A stretch of 64,000 nt of DNA from Ceriagrion tenellum (taxonomy: Eukaryota > Arthropoda > Insecta > Odonata > Coenagrionidae), in the NCBI GenBank assembly GCA_963169105.1, contig OY720636.1, positions 122,530,188 through 122,594,187 of the forward strand, read 5' to 3'. The notes beneath the pieces were generated by a model, which worked only from the letters and a program-made list of their open reading frames with translations, ran no database searches and was not told the origin of the DNA. Shown here one piece after another: positions 36,201-51,200 of the stretch. Each line of letters opens with the position of its first letter. Position 1 is the first letter of the stretch. The translations under genes were made by a program, and so were the position numbers.

Positions 36201-39200
36201 CACCGAGCATACCTATGATGAGGACTACCAGTGTGTGTCCTGGGAACATTTGCTGAAGCTCAAAAAGCAGGTCTTGATATTTTGTCCATTTTTCCGCCTC
36301 CTTTGCATACATGTACGTTTCAGCCAGGGCCATAAACTCTATCACGAACATGGAGCGAGTGAGGTGGTCTAGGAGAACGATATCAGGCTTGGTCACCTTC
36401 AACTGCCTGCTGGTAGAAAAGGAGAAATTCCACCAGATGGTGCAATTATCATTCTTCATGACGGGCGCAGTATCTCCAGGGATATACGGCAGTACAGGAG
36501 TATCGTCGATGCCAAAATGGTGTCAAAGATGAAAATATAACACCCGCAGTGCTGCATTGTGCCAAGCAATGTAGGCTGACTTGGCGTAATAGCTACAGTC
36601 GGAGAGAAGGTGGCTCAAAGTCTCCGGCTGGGCTTGGCATGACCTGCATCTCATGTCTGCAACCTCCGTCTTGAATATAATGTGGCGGTACACGAGTGTG
36701 TTAATGACACCATCCTGGCATACGAGGACGAAAAACTTGGTCTCTGACTTTAGACCAGCAGAGTGGAGGAAGGCAAACATTAGCTCCTTCGATAGCTCAT
36801 GCATCTCCATGTTTCGATAGAAACATCCATGCGTGGGCTTATCTGTATGGGCCTTGAGCAAGGTTGTCTGCTTTGCCTTTTAATTTCGAGCTTCAGGACG
36901 TCTGCCTTCAACGACAAGGTGGATTCATCATTGTCGTTACCATCTGATGTCGAGTCAAAGTTCATACCAGTTTCATCTGCTGCCCTCTTGGCCGCCTGGA
37001 AGAGAAACGCCCCCACTCCAGCACTTTTATATTCTCTTAAGAGACTGAGTCAATGGAATCCTGATGTAGGCACTATATCGAGAGCACTTGATATGTAGTG
37101 CTCCATCCATGGAATGGAATGTATATCTGGTTTACTCCTATGGGCTATTATCAGTCCACAGTGCTTGTTTTAGCCGCATTTCAACTTACCCATTTTGTAC
37201 GATGTTGTAAGTTCCCTAGCCTATGTAATAAAATCATCCTCCCTGCTGAGACAGAACCTTTAGTTAGCACTATATCATTTGATTCCTGAGCCTTTGGTGC
37301 ATGGGTTATTACATTCTGAACTTCAGCTATCATATGAGCCTGCAAAATATGCTATAATAGCCCTCAAATGTTCTCAGTATTCATATTTGTTGCTGGGTCG
37401 TGTGACATTGTGACAACAGTTCCTTTTTTCATGAAGGCAACTGAACATGAGCATTGGAAGAAGGCACACAAAGATTGATGGCACTTCAGCAAAAGTGAAG
37501 ACAAGGCATGATGTGCTCATTGTCTTGGAAGAAGTGCAAATCCTTGATCCAATTGATAGAAAAAACTGAGGAAGTTGCATAAGTATATTGGGACAGATAG
37601 GCCATTGGTGAGGCAGTTGACCACTTGCCTGGAGATGACAAGATATCTCATCATGCAGAAGTGGTATTTCATGTGGGGATGACTAGATATCTCATCATGT
37701 TTGAATTTGCGTTCTCCCATTTGGGCGTGACAAGATATCTTGCTGGGAGTTCATTATGTACCTTCCTTCGTCCTTCAAGTATGCTCTCTGGCCATCAGAT
37801 GGCAGCTTCAGAGAACTGTGACTAAAAAATTTAAGAGATACTCCAAAAAAGTTTTCCCCAAATAAAATGTGCTCTTTGAATAATTCTTTCGCAAGTCAAG
37901 TGGTTAAATAAAAATAAAGTTGGTGTTAATTTAATATTTGTTATTTAATGATATAAGCACTATCAATTAGGTATATTTTGACAGTATTTATGTCAAATAC
38001 ATATTTTTTATTACACCATTAGTGCTTGTGGACAACTGCATTGAATACTCATAACAGAAGAAAACAATTCTTTTGAAAGAGGAGATTTGGTCGGCACCGA
38101 CTGGTTCAATTTTTGGAGGGACTCACAACCTTCCTGGGAACAATCGTCCGCAGAAAGTGAGATGTTTCGAATGGAAGAGTATTATTGAGCAAGTTAAATG
38201 ACTTTCAATAATCTATACCATACCTGACCATGTTTAATGATTATCTGAGGTTGGTCAGGTTAGCTGGAGAGAAAGTCCTTTGTGAGTTGTTAGTACTGTT
38301 TTTGAGCAGCTGCCGTTTGCTCTTTGGGACAAAGCTTTAGGGAAGGGAAATGTGATAAGGAAGGAGAGATCTGAGAATAAATGAAAATGGAATCTTATGC
38401 CCCTATAACATTTTATGGTGTGAGATAAAGTCCGCAGGTGGAGTGGAATTGTGAGAGGCAATTAACATAAATTTTGTGTGTGTTGGAATATGGCTCATTT
38501 GAATAATTTGGATTGGATATTTGGGGAGGCGACCGATAGCTAATGTCATTTGCGCCATAGGGTATAGGTAAGGGAGGAAGGGTTGATAGAAACATGGCGT
38601 CAGCATTAGCCCGCTCGTAACAAAAAGCGCCTGGGGGCCACGGTTTAACGTCTCATCCGGCAGACTGAGTACTGCACTTTAAGTGCCCTCCACAAGACAC
38701 TTGAGTAGGGATTGGGTTTCCTCTGTGAAATATCCTTCTCTATAGGGATTGTACCCTGGCTGTCCGTATGATTAGCCAGTACTGTAGCCACCACACCAAC
38801 CCAATCCCCTAGAATAAACTGTTAATATAGGTAATGGTAAGGATATTTCTCCTGCTTGGTAACCTGGCTACATTTACATGATTTAGGTAATGAGAAATGA
38901 CTAATTCATCAGTTATCCATAGAGCATATCTACCGCAGATGCAGATACTATTTATAAGTAGAACACCCAGGTTCATGAAGAGTTTCAGATCCATGTGATG
39001 AGTTACATATATTCAACTTGTTGTAAATGATTTTATTGTTAGTAGATCAATATCATTGATAATCATGGGCTATGGTGAGGAAAGAAACAGAGGCATCAGC
39101 TGAGGAAACATATAAGTGGATCAAGTTTTCTGCAGTAACTCTTCCAAGTATGTTTCAGCTACCATAAAAGTGATCTTAAGGTGTTCAACTTATTTCTTTT

Positions 39201-42200
39201 ATAATGTTTGATTAGATTGTTGGGAAATTGAACTACATGAATTAGTAAATATAATATGTAAATTTTAAAGTGGAGTTTAAGTTTGATTCCAATATAGTGT
39301 GAAATGACCATGTTCCTCCCCTTAACCCTTTCATTTCCACAGTAATTTCATTTTTCATTCCCAGAAAACCCGCAATATATTTATCATGTTGGAGTGGAAG
39401 CCAATTTATTGGTACCATGAGCATTTTAGGGTAACCAGATGACTGTCTAAGGATTAAGGTCATTTTCATCTGAGGGTTAAGTATTAATTCGCATTTTTTG
39501 TTACTTTGCAGGAAGCGAAGTACTAGATAACTCACAAGAAATAATGGAGAAATTATATAAGAGCCAGCATAGGAAAAAATCACCTTCAAAGGCATTTGGT
39601 ATGTTTCAACTGAATATATGTAATTCTTTAATTTTATCATTGTAACTTTATTGAAAATTACCTCTTATGATATTGTGTTTTCCAGATAAAAGAGAATCCA
39701 GTAATAAAGTTCAAGGGCTACCTGGAGTTGGCTGTCGAAATTCATCAATATCAGAGGTGAGGGCTGGGTCATTGTCTTGTGATGAATGTGAGGTTGTGTG
39801 AAGCTCATTAATGAAGACGGTCAACCAATGAAGTAAGGTTTAGATTAAGGTAAAAGTAACTTCAGTAGTTTGATACAGCTGTTGATATCCATCTCCTCTA
39901 CACAGGCTCGTTCTTTAGCTAAGGATACGTCCTGCCTCTCCTTATTTAGTTTGCAAGTCCTAGTCCCTTTCCCACTCACCCAGCATCATCCACGAAGCCT
40001 TAATTGGTGTCTCACACCTCTGTAATTTGATTCATCGACTTACTCTGCCCTCTCTCAATTTCCTCCAGTGACGTCCTTGCCTTACCCACTGTGGCCAGGC
40101 ACTTCCTCATTTGTTTTATTTTCCAGTGATCACAAAGTCTCTTTCCTGCAAGTCCACATCTCATATGCCTCCAGAAATGACTATCCTCCTCTCCTTGGTG
40201 TTCAGGTTTCTGATCCATGCAATGTTGAACTGCATTCTAGACTCTTCCTGAATCTTGTTTTTCACATCATACTCATGCTCTCTGTAATCAGTTCTCTCCT
40301 GTAAGTGCTTTACTTTTTTTCCTGTGATGAACTGATTAAAGTAATCAATTCTCATTCAGATGAATTAAACCAGACCTCTACAGCGTTCATGAGTGCAGAC
40401 TGATGCACCTAGCTGTGAACCCAAGTGGCTTGTCCCTCCTCCTGCAACTTCTGTCTCAATCCACCAGTCCTATGCCACAGTTATTGGTGGTGTATGACTT
40501 GGCACATGCAGTGATTATCACTATTGTTGCTCTTTCAAACCATTTATATCTTTAGCAAATCTCATTTTGCCATTGGCGATTGTAAGCAAGTTTTTGTGGG
40601 ATACCTGAGCATAACATGCAATTTTTTGTGTGTGAGAGCCCCATAAAAATGATCGAAACACAGACGTCAAAAAAATAAAAGTAATGTAACAAAAACTCAC
40701 ACGTATGAAGTGAATATTATGTACTGGTGAAAATGAATTCTAGAGAGTGTTTAGTCTGATGATAGTTACTGATTTCCTTGAATGGCAAGCAAGTGAACAA
40801 TTTACTCCTCCAACTGACTCATGCAGAGCTTCAAGAGGTGCAGCTGACTTTGAGGTTTCCGGGAAGGGCAGAGAGATGAGGAACTCGTGAACAATGAACG
40901 AGCTTTTTTACTACAATTTTGGGAAAATAAGTTGAGCTGTGTACACAAGTTAATGGGGTATTTGAAATGTGGCCCACTTGTGGAATAGCGTCTCTATTTC
41001 ACATTATCATTGAATAAATCATTGTTCTTTATTTTCTGTACTGTGAGTGTTTCTCCACATTTGGTCAAGCATAGGGGGGTATTTAGCATTTAGGATCTAC
41101 CTCTTAAGAACTCAAATTGTTGTAGGTTTAGATAGGTGCTTATTGTGCCATTAAGTACCATTCCTTCTTTTGGCTGATTTATGCATCCTTTTAATTATTA
41201 TGTAGTTTGTGAGAGATTTATTGACTGAAGGTCAATAAAGTCATTATGGAGATTACTGTGGAAGCACTGGAAATCACTTCTGTTCAAATCCTTAAGAGTT
41301 GAAAGATCTCCAGATAATCCATCAAAAGAGTGACACCCTATATTATTATTATTTCACAAGAATTTGATTTGGCTCCATGACCACGTCAATGCTGGCTGGA
41401 CTCTTTCATTTGCAATAGCCTTGCTCAGGAATGGGCCTCCCGTTGAAATCCAACGGTTACTGCCGCATTTGGTATCTGGGTGGCAGGGAAATACAGTGGT
41501 TGGCTATGTTTGTTTACGTGATGGAGTTGCCTCTGTTGTAAAGTTCTGCGTGCAATATATATTGAAATGCTGGGGATAGTGCGTAAAATGAAGAATATTG
41601 TGCTCCTTGGGACTGAAGTATTAATGTGCAAAATCGAAAACTATGTGAAATCAAGTAACTATGTAAAATCAAGAATTTACCTTGGCATTCCCTATTGTTG
41701 CTAGCCTGACTTCTCTGTCACTATGTAAAATTGAAATGTCACTGTGGTGGACCCCTGTAGTTTTGCATTCTGATGCTCTCTTCTTTTGTGAGATGGGAAT
41801 GAAAATAGTTCTCCCCAACCCACCATTATCCTCTATGTATCCTTAACTTAAAAAAGTATTCTATTTTTCACAAATTCTCTCTATTTACGGTAAGATTTTG
41901 TCCATTCCTTCTACTTTCTTGGCCTATATTTTTCTGTTAGATCTCTCTCTCTCTCTCTCTCTCCCTCCCTCCCTCCCTCCCACCCTCTCTCCCTCTCTCT
42001 CTCCCTCTCTCTCTCTCTCTCTCCCTCCCTCCCTCTCTCCCTCTCTCTCTTAATTTGTGGTATTTCTTGGTAATGCTATTCTTATCTATGTTGCTTACAT
42101 ATCCAGGCTAGTAGGCCATTATATCATGTGAGCATTGTGTATTCCCTGTGCAGCCTCCTGCATCTCTTCTACATCAAATAGTAACATCCCTGTTCTTAAT

Positions 42201-45200
42201 TGTTGGCTTTGTTTGCCCTCCCATTCTTGTATATGTCAGCCCTTTTTCTTCTACTTGAAGCTGCATTTGAGTAACGAGAGTGGACCTAGATACAGGTGAT
42301 ATGAATTTTTGTAAAGAAGTTCTTTATAAATATATTCCTTGAATTGTTTCATCTTGAAAGTTTGACTGTATTTTATCTATTTGACTAATGAAAGTGATCT
42401 CATGGGATGGGCAATTCAAAGTATAAAGAAGGATGAGTTTCATTCTGAGGAGGAAAATCGCTAATAGATCCTTTAAATGTCTAAATTTCAAAAATTTCCA
42501 TTTCAAATTAAGGTCCTATCATTGTGTATTTTAGTTAATTTCTGCTTTTGTCCTCCAGTTAATTAATTTGTCTGTTGTATCATATCTCATTAAAAATAAT
42601 TTTTTCAAGGGCATTTTATATTTTTCTCCTAGTTTCATGATGAAATCAGGCCACGAGATGAACCACAATCTCCTCTTGGAGTGCCATCTTTTTTACTGCA
42701 AGCTGATAATTCAATAAGTGATTCAGAGAGTATGGTGGAATCGTCTTTGGCTGGGCTTTCCAAAGGTTCATATCTTAGTGAAGCCAGTAAAGAAGTTGCT
42801 GCTATTATGGGGAAAGACGGGAATTCATCTTTTGACTCTGGAAGGGTAAGGGCAACACATACTGTAATATAAAAAAATCTAATATTCAATATAAATCTCA
42901 TGATTATTTATGGTTCAAGTTCCCAGTGAAGTCCCAACAGTATTAAGTATCATTTGAAGAATACCTAAAAAGACCTGTACCACTTAATTATAGGAACTAG
43001 GGTGTTGGACAACTTTGGTGTGAATGGTCAGGATAAGACTTCATTTTGTCTGATGAATTTAGAAAGTTAAATACTTTTCCTATGCCTTTATTCACATACT
43101 TCATTTGAAGTCAACCTTCTACAATTTGTTTTTTGCAGATATCAAATGTTTTGTCTCAAAAGCCTTTTCAAACATTTTACTAATTGCTAGCATTTCCAGG
43201 AAGGACTTACCACGCACAAGTTATTTTTATCTGGAATGTATTCGATGTTTTAAAATTTTTGTGAGAAAATTGTATAATATGAGGGGTTGAGAGTTACAAT
43301 GATGCTCTCAATTTTAAACAAGTCCTCAAACTTGGCTGTTAAAGGTTGTAATTCTCTGTCCATGCCCTCTGACAATGAACAACATTCCTTGGTTCTGATT
43401 TTAATCTTTCATGAAAACTTATGCCTGTTGTCTATTAGTTCATTTTACCTTCCCTTTGTCTTTTTCAGAGTCATTCATAGCTCTCTTGTTAACCTGAGAA
43501 ACTGCTTGTGTAAAATGTCTTTCTCCTCCCATATCGTTTTTGGTAAAATATTTTGTTTGTTGATTGTATTTTTCAGATATCTTTTGAGCCTTGTGAGGTG
43601 TCAGCTCGCTCTACATCCCTTGGGATATCTAGTTCAGGTTCAAAGCTATCAAATGCTAGCTCTCAAGGTATCAGGTGAGAATTCTTTGTTCTTTTTTGAC
43701 TGATACTGATCATTCAAATCTCCTGTCTTATTTACATTAAGGAAAGATCATTGCTTGCAGAGTATTTTGGTATTTATCTTTCAATGCATTCCTGAAATAA
43801 TTATAGTTACATAGTTTTACATTCGGTTGATTGAAATATTAGGATACATTGATAATTCTCTCTGTTGTTGATTAAAAAATTGTTCTGTGGGTGTCTGATT
43901 CAATTTATTTTTTATATACATGCACATGAATCCTTGGGATATCTTAAAATTACCTTAACATCTGATATATTGTGGGGATTACACATACAGAACATATATG
44001 GCACAGCATTAAAGAATAGGTTTTGTTAAACTTATAATAGGAAGGTTCTCGGATAAAAAAGTAAGAGAGATGCTACTTTGCTCTGGTTAGGCCACACCTC
44101 GAATATGCTGAGAGTATTTTGGACCCTGGTCATAAAGATTTAACAAAAAAATTAATAAAATACAAAGAAAAGTGACATCCTTCATTAAAAACTGCTACGA
44201 GCGTACATATAGTGTCTCACAACTTTTAAAGGGATTAATGTGGAAGCCCCTAGAGACTCAGAGGCTACATGCTTGGCTTAGGTTGCTTGATTATTTCAGA
44301 ACTGACATCAAGTCCTACATACATTGAAATATCTTTGACCCTGGGTGATCCAGAGAGAAATAGCATCATGTTAACCTTCATGCAACCTTGCTGGTGGTTT
44401 ATGGACCTTCTTTTCATTTTTGAAGTAACTATTCCGAATACATACAAGTGAGTTTGATGGTTGTGATTGAATTATCCATAATTCGTCGAATTAGGTGCTT
44501 AACTGTAGAAAAATCGTGAGAAAATAATTGACAGCCCCAACACCATCATGTGATCACAAACTAGGACCTTATATGTGTGATCCCACAGAGGTTAGAAGTG
44601 TTTCCTGTTTAATGAATATTATGGGCCTCGAGATGCTAATTGGGAACTGTGCATCTCCTTTCATTGGAGAACAAGGATTGCATATGGCATCAAAATTAAA
44701 ATGTAATTTCTTCTGTTGAGAGTGTATGCTCTCTTAATGGCGACCGTGTGAAGAGTTAAGGTTAAGACTTGAGCCTCAATGAAAATGGTTGTCTACATCT
44801 ACATCTACAGCTTTGGCATGTGGCGCCGCAGGGGGTGTTAGGTCACCAGCCACGTAAAGATGTAAGTTTTTGGGAGGTGAGATGGTGACATTTATTATAG
44901 GAGTGTATTTAGTGGCACTCAATTTTTATTGTAATTGTTTATTGTGCGTGGAAAGAATGAGTTTTTGTACCTATCTGTTCGACAGTGTCTTCTCTCTCCT
45001 ATACACACCCAGTGTTCTCTCCTGATTGTCCCAAAATGAAAGAGAAGAAAAAAAAATGGAAATAAAAACAGTGGAAAAGTTACCATATTTTGAGGCACGA
45101 AAAAAGTTCCGAACTCTTTTAGCCCCTACATTGTAACACACACTATCAAAATCAAAACGCTTGCACCAATTTCAGTATTAAGTTCATAAGAATATATTCA

Positions 45201-48200
45201 ATTTAAAAAGTTATTGGGCCCAATTTACATACCACTATACATACATGTATACATATATAACCCAAGGTCAACTCTAATACTTGTTCAGCATGCACCAAGC
45301 TTCATGCACTCCCATTAACCAAAGTTTTCTTTCACTTATCCCACAATGTGCCAAGGTCACCCTCCTCTCTCTCAGGCTTGCGGCACTCCGGATCTCTGGC
45401 CTCTCGTCCTTCCTCTCGTTCACGCGAACCTCTCCTTGCTCATGGCGGCCCACAAATTATAAGGTCCTCTGCTTCCGCAGCCACAGTCAGCTCCTCACGG
45501 CAAATCCCTCCTTACTCTCGGTACGGGATGTAATAACTCTTTTTTCCTCTCGCACAGGCCGCGTGCATCCGCTCCCAACCGCAGGTTCCTTCTTACTCCT
45601 TTTTTCTATTGTTAACCCCGTACCTTCCATTGGCGTCCCTAGCGACGGCCCTTGTTACCTTCTCGTGTCCCTCTTTTCCCTACTGTTAATTGTGTACATT
45701 GGATTGGCGTACCTAGCGACGGCCCCCCATGTCGATATTGTTATGTCCCAGAGTTGACCTTGAGTCTATATTTACAACGTTACATTAGCCCCACGAAAGA
45801 AATAATGCCGTCAACAAGTTATTTCTTTCGGAGAAATCAAGGACATGGGTATTTTAAGAAATTTTAATGTTTTTAGATATGATGTCACCAATGGCCAGCG
45901 AGCCCAGGGTGGAGTGGCAGTTGCTATTCAAGAGGCCCTTTACACCTCTCGGGTACAACTGAATTCACCATTTCAGGCAGTGGCAGTAACTGTGCACGCA
46001 CCGGAGCCCATAACGTTGTGTAACGTTTATTTACCAGAGTGCACACCAGTCACTGAACGCAACCTCGTGGATCTTGTCCATCAATTACCCAAACCTTTTG
46101 TGATTTTAGGTGACTTTAATGCACATGACCCTTTGTGGGTTAGCTTTCGGAGGCAGAGCAATAGAAGAGGTCGGATTTTATCAAAGATTTTAACCTCCTT
46201 TTACTTAATAACAGTTAGAAAACTCGTTTCAACAGTTTTAATGGAGAATTTTCCTCCATCGATCTTGCCATTTGTTCAAGCAGTCTTTACACGAAACTTA
46301 ACCTGTCCGTTCATACAGATCTCTGTGGGAGTGATCATTTTCCCCTTTTAATTCATAAAGAAGGAAATTTTAACCAGTATTTTCTATCCCCTGGTAATTG
46401 GCTTACTCAGAAAGCTGATTGGCCAAATTTTAAAGAAAATTTTATGTTCGAATACGACTCAACTTGTGACGCAACACAAAACGTCGAAGTTCTGACCTCC
46501 GCAATCATAGAGGCGGCAAATATGAGCATTCCATGGTCTATGGGCATTGTCCGTTGACCTCTTATGGCGTTGTGGATAGAGGATTGCTCCAAGGCAATTA
46601 AATTGCTGAAACGAGCGCTACGAATTTTTTACAAGTACCCGACGGAAACCAATCTTGCCTCTTTCCGACATCTTTGTGCAAAAGCTCTAAAAATTGTAAA
46701 AGAGGCGAAGAAGTCCTCCTGGATGGAATTCATTTCCAGTGTAAACCACAGGACTCCCCTTGCACAGGTATGGTGGAAGGTCCGAAGCATCTCGGGCTGC
46801 AACCAGCAATGCGGCGTTTCCGGACTAAATGTCAATGACCGAATGATTACTTCTCCCTCGGCTATGCGCGAGATTTTCGGCCGCACATTCGCCGAAATCA
46901 GCAGCGATGCCAACTACAATGCCGACTTCAGAGATATGAAACAACGCTCCGAAGCATTATCTCTGTCGTTCCGAGAAACACATGGCATTGCTGAGTATAA
47001 CAAAAGCTTTTTGCTGTGGGAACTAGCCTCGGCCATTGCAGACTCTCAGAATTCGTCTCCAGGGATGTACAATGTCCACAATGCATTTCTAAAGAATTTG
47101 CCAAAGAGTGCATTGGCGGAAATCCTTCACACCCTCGAACCAAATCTGGTTCGAGGGTAGTTTCCCACAGTCCTGGCGGGAGTCTGTAGTGGTTCCGATA
47201 CCGAAACAGGGGAAGGACAAGAATGACCCGAGGAATTATAGGCCCATTTCACTCACAAGTTGCCTGTGTAAGGTTATGGAGAGAATGGTTAATCGCCGGC
47301 TTGTTTGGTGGTTAGAGCGGCGAAACTTTCTCTCCAGCATTCAATATGGTTTCCGCCAGGGTAGATGTACAATAGATCATCTCGTATGGACTGATAATTT
47401 TATCCAGGAGGCCTTTCTTCTGTGCCAACATTGCATTGGAGTCGTCTTTGATTTAGAGAAGGCGTACGACATGCTTTGGCGCAGGAAAATTCTACAAACG
47501 ATGCACAGTTGGGGCTTTAGGGGTAATCTACCCATTTTTATACGAAACTTTTTATCAAACTGTGGTTTTAGAGTGAGAGTGGGTAAAAGCCTCTCACAGT
47601 TTCACTACCAGGAAAACTGCGTTTCCCAAGGTTCTGTTCTAAGCGTCACATTATTTGCAATTGCCATTAATGACATAGCTGACTGTATTAAAACTCGGGT
47701 AATGGGATCCCTATTCGTAGACGACCTTGCAATCTTCTGCAGGTTGTCCATATTAGCCAGCGTTTTAAGAACAACTCAGCTAACTGTCACAAAACTCAAT
47801 GACTGGGCAAAGAGAAATGGGCTTCGTTTCTATAATGAGAAAACTGTGTGTGTGCACTTTCACAGATTGAGGGGTATCCGTATAGCTCCGCCGTTACGCT
47901 TAGGAAGAAGTAACCTTCCTTTCCTGGAATCCGTTTGATTTCTGGGGATGACTTTAGACCGCAGACTTACATGGCAGGAACATATTCGTAATCTAGCCCA
48001 GATATGTCACCGTCAGATATTTCACGTATTTTAAGCAACACAACATGGGGTGCAGACCGCACCACCTCGATTTTATTATACCGTTCTCTGATTCAGTCTA
48101 AAATAGACTACGGGTGTTTCGTCTACTCTTCTGGGCGAGGGTCTTACCTGCGACTGTTAACAACGGTCCACAACGCAGGAATACGGCTAGCCACTGGTGC

Positions 48201-51200
48201 TTTTAGGACCTCTCCTATCCACAGCCTGTATGTGGACGCAGGGGAGCCACCGTTGGCTACTCGCAGGCTAATGCTGACATGTAGCTATGTGTCGAAAATT
48301 TTGTCAATGATAAAACACCCATGTTTTAACATCGTTTTTAAACCTAGGTTTTTAGATATTTTTAACAGAAGGATGAGGGCTACCAGGCCACTAAGTATTC
48401 GACTTTCAACGATTTTATGGACAGTATTGACATATCTGTGCCGGAGGTGTGTCCTGTTGGGTATTCAAAATACCCACCATGGTCCATACCACGACCAGAG
48501 TGCCACACTGATCTGCACAAGCACCAGAAACCCTCTCCAACGTCCCAGGAATACCTGAGCCTGTTTTATGAATTCCTGGAAAACCACCCAGACTTCATCC
48601 CCGTGTATACGGATGGATCGAAGTCTGACTCGGCATGTGCTTGTGCAGTGTCCTCTGCGAATCACAAAGTCATAAAGTTGAGGCTCCATCCGTGTTGCAG
48701 CATATACAGTGCAGAATTACTCACAATAAGATGGCCTTAGGAAATATAAAATGCAATTCTGGCTCTTTCCTTATCTGTACAGACTCTCTAAGCGCTGTGA
48801 AGTCCATTTCAGCCTATTACCCACTCCACCCTCTCGTCCAGGATGTACAATGCGCTCTTCACTCCTTCACCAACAAGGGAATTAAAATCTCCTTTATGTA
48901 GGTACCTGGACATATGGGAATAGTTGGTAATGAACGCGCAGACAAGGCTGCAAAGGAAGCACTACAGATGCCAGAAATTGTATGGAACATGGTGACTGCG
49001 GAGGACATAAAGGCTATGTTTCGAAGCGTTATTTTTGACAAATGGCAAGAATCGTGGCATGGGAGTTATAACATCAAGCTCCGGACTGTGAAACCGGTGG
49101 TATCAGTGTGGCCCTCTTCCGTCAGGAATACCTGTAGTGAAGAAGTCGCAGTCACACGCCTGAGGATAGGGCACACTGCCCTGACCCACTCATACCTCTT
49201 CACAGAAGAGAAGACACAACCTTGGTGTGATGAGGGCGACTCCCCTCTTGAGTGTGCGACACATCATGATGAATTGTGATAAATACTGGTCTTCTCGAGA
49301 TAAACACAAGGTCAACGGTACCTTAGGACACATCCTAGGTGACTCTCCCGATTGCCTCACCCGAGTAATTGCATTTTTAAAAGAAATCAACGTTTTTAAT
49401 AAATTAGAAATTTTTTTATATGTACATATATACATTTTATACAACATTATGCAAATTTTATCTCACATTAGTACTAAAGCGATTTAGCTTCAATTACATA
49501 AACTTGGTATTACCTATGGACGAGAGTGGTGCGAAATGACCGCAGTAGTCAACGCACCCTTAAACAATAATTCTACTACTAGTACCAGTGCAAACTAGCA
49601 TCCTTCTTTCACTTTTTCATTTGGGTACCTTGCTATTATACGCTTAACAAAACCTAGTTTCTTTTATGCTATTCGGTAAAAAAAGTTACGATCTGTGCTT
49701 AATTCAATACCTCAAATGAAAAGTTCTTAATATGGAAAGATTAATGACGGTTGCTTTTTTTAAAGGATTCTTTTGCCAAAACTAAGGTGTGTTACACATA
49801 TGTGCATCTAATAAACCAAAAATGCTGAATTATTGTAAAAAAAACATTTTCATACTATATATGCTGTGCTCATTCCCATGCATTCTAAGCTACCTTTTTC
49901 CAGTGTAAGAATTGTTAACTATGAACTATTGTTTTTATTGCAGTGGGAATAATATGGAGAATGCTGATATGGATGAAGATTTTATCTCAGGTGAGTGACC
50001 CAGTTTAATACCGTGAAGTTGAGAGGAAATAGGTAGTTACAGTTAATGTGGACTAGGACTCCATGTGCACCCTTATATTCTTCTACTTGAATCTGATTTT
50101 AAATTAGTCAATCCAATTTTGGCTTGTCTGAAAATTATCACTGTGAGAGAGCTTTCACCATGATCTTCTTTCTAATCAACTTAAGCCTTAGTATGGAGAA
50201 TTGATTGCTATACTCAATAGGTAAATGGCTTGCAGTTCAATTCAGAATCAAAACAAAAGTTGTAATCCCCTCTCTGTAATGACTTCTACTTAATTCTGAA
50301 TCACTGTGTATTTCATGAAGGCTGCTCCTTTTACTCCACTTATAATCCCATTACAATACCCACAGTCCTAGTGGCACACATACTCGGCAGCCTTTTTCAG
50401 TGATATTTATGCCCTCACTATGAAGTTTTTTTATATTGATGCTTTGTTTTAGACTTGGGGTTTCTAGATTGCTTTTCAGCAAAGAGAAACTTTTCACTAT
50501 CTAATTTGTTTGTCATAATTATCGAAACAAAATTATTGCAACTCAAGGACACAGAAATTTATGCTTGCATGTCCCAAAGCAGATCCAATCATAAACAGAA
50601 ATTATCATAGCACCAGACTTACAGATGAAATTTCTACCCGTACACTATTTAGTGCTTGTAAGGTATGCGTATCATGACCGTGGCAGAATAACACAATGTG
50701 TCCAGTCATTTAACCCCTCAGGCTTGATGGGCAACTTTCATTTGGATGGACAAAAACTTTCAATGTGGCAAAAAAGCAGATAATGTCAATACAATATTTG
50801 ATTTGTGGTGTAAATTTTGCTTGATGAACTGATGAGACAATGAAATGGCTTCTGAGAATCATATTTCATCAGCCTTTTACCAGACTCCAGACTATTTATG
50901 TACTGTCTCTAAAATATCTATCTAAATACCAATTTTATGTATCAATGTTGCATATCAGTGGTGATGATTTGTGTGAATATTGTTTAATATCTCAAGCATT
51001 GGACTTACCCGAATTATGGTGAAAAATTTACTTTGAAGAAATCCAACCAGCGTGTGTGGATAGTTTCTCTGTAATGTAAACATGGGAGAAGTCTTTCGTT
51101 TACATCTTTACTCGGAATCTGTTCATTTTTTCTCTTCTGTAAAGAAATGCTGATATTCCCGGTAGAGTTTTCCCAATATTATTAACTATAATATACTTTT

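Larger units (their letters stand above)
45280..49575 (+). mobile_element. I-group LINE with APE, RT and RNase H, decayed but near full length of ORF2
   Basis: About 4.3 kb. A Pro/Ser-rich 5' region with two 74-bp repeats (45580-45725) precedes an ORF2 that can be followed to a 3' UTR near 49575 (ATGACCGCAGTAGTCAACGC). APE + RT + RNase H places it in the I group (I/Nimb-like). An ORF1 (gag) was not recognised and the 5' limit is unclear. Lies in the 6-kb intron between CEP192-like exons 6 and 7. Confidence 0.8.

Noticed and set aside
41942..42051. CT-rich stretch as a promoter element (GAGA sites)
   Set aside because: It lies in the middle of an intron and looks like a simple microsatellite.
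43287..43703. 138-codon plus-strand frame
   Set aside because: It overlaps CEP192-like exon 6 in a different frame; the spliced frame is set by exon 5 and continues into exon 7.
47108..47938. 276-codon frame that could be called a host reverse-transcriptase gene
   Set aside because: It is the RT domain of the I-group LINE, with endonuclease upstream and RNase H downstream in broken frames.
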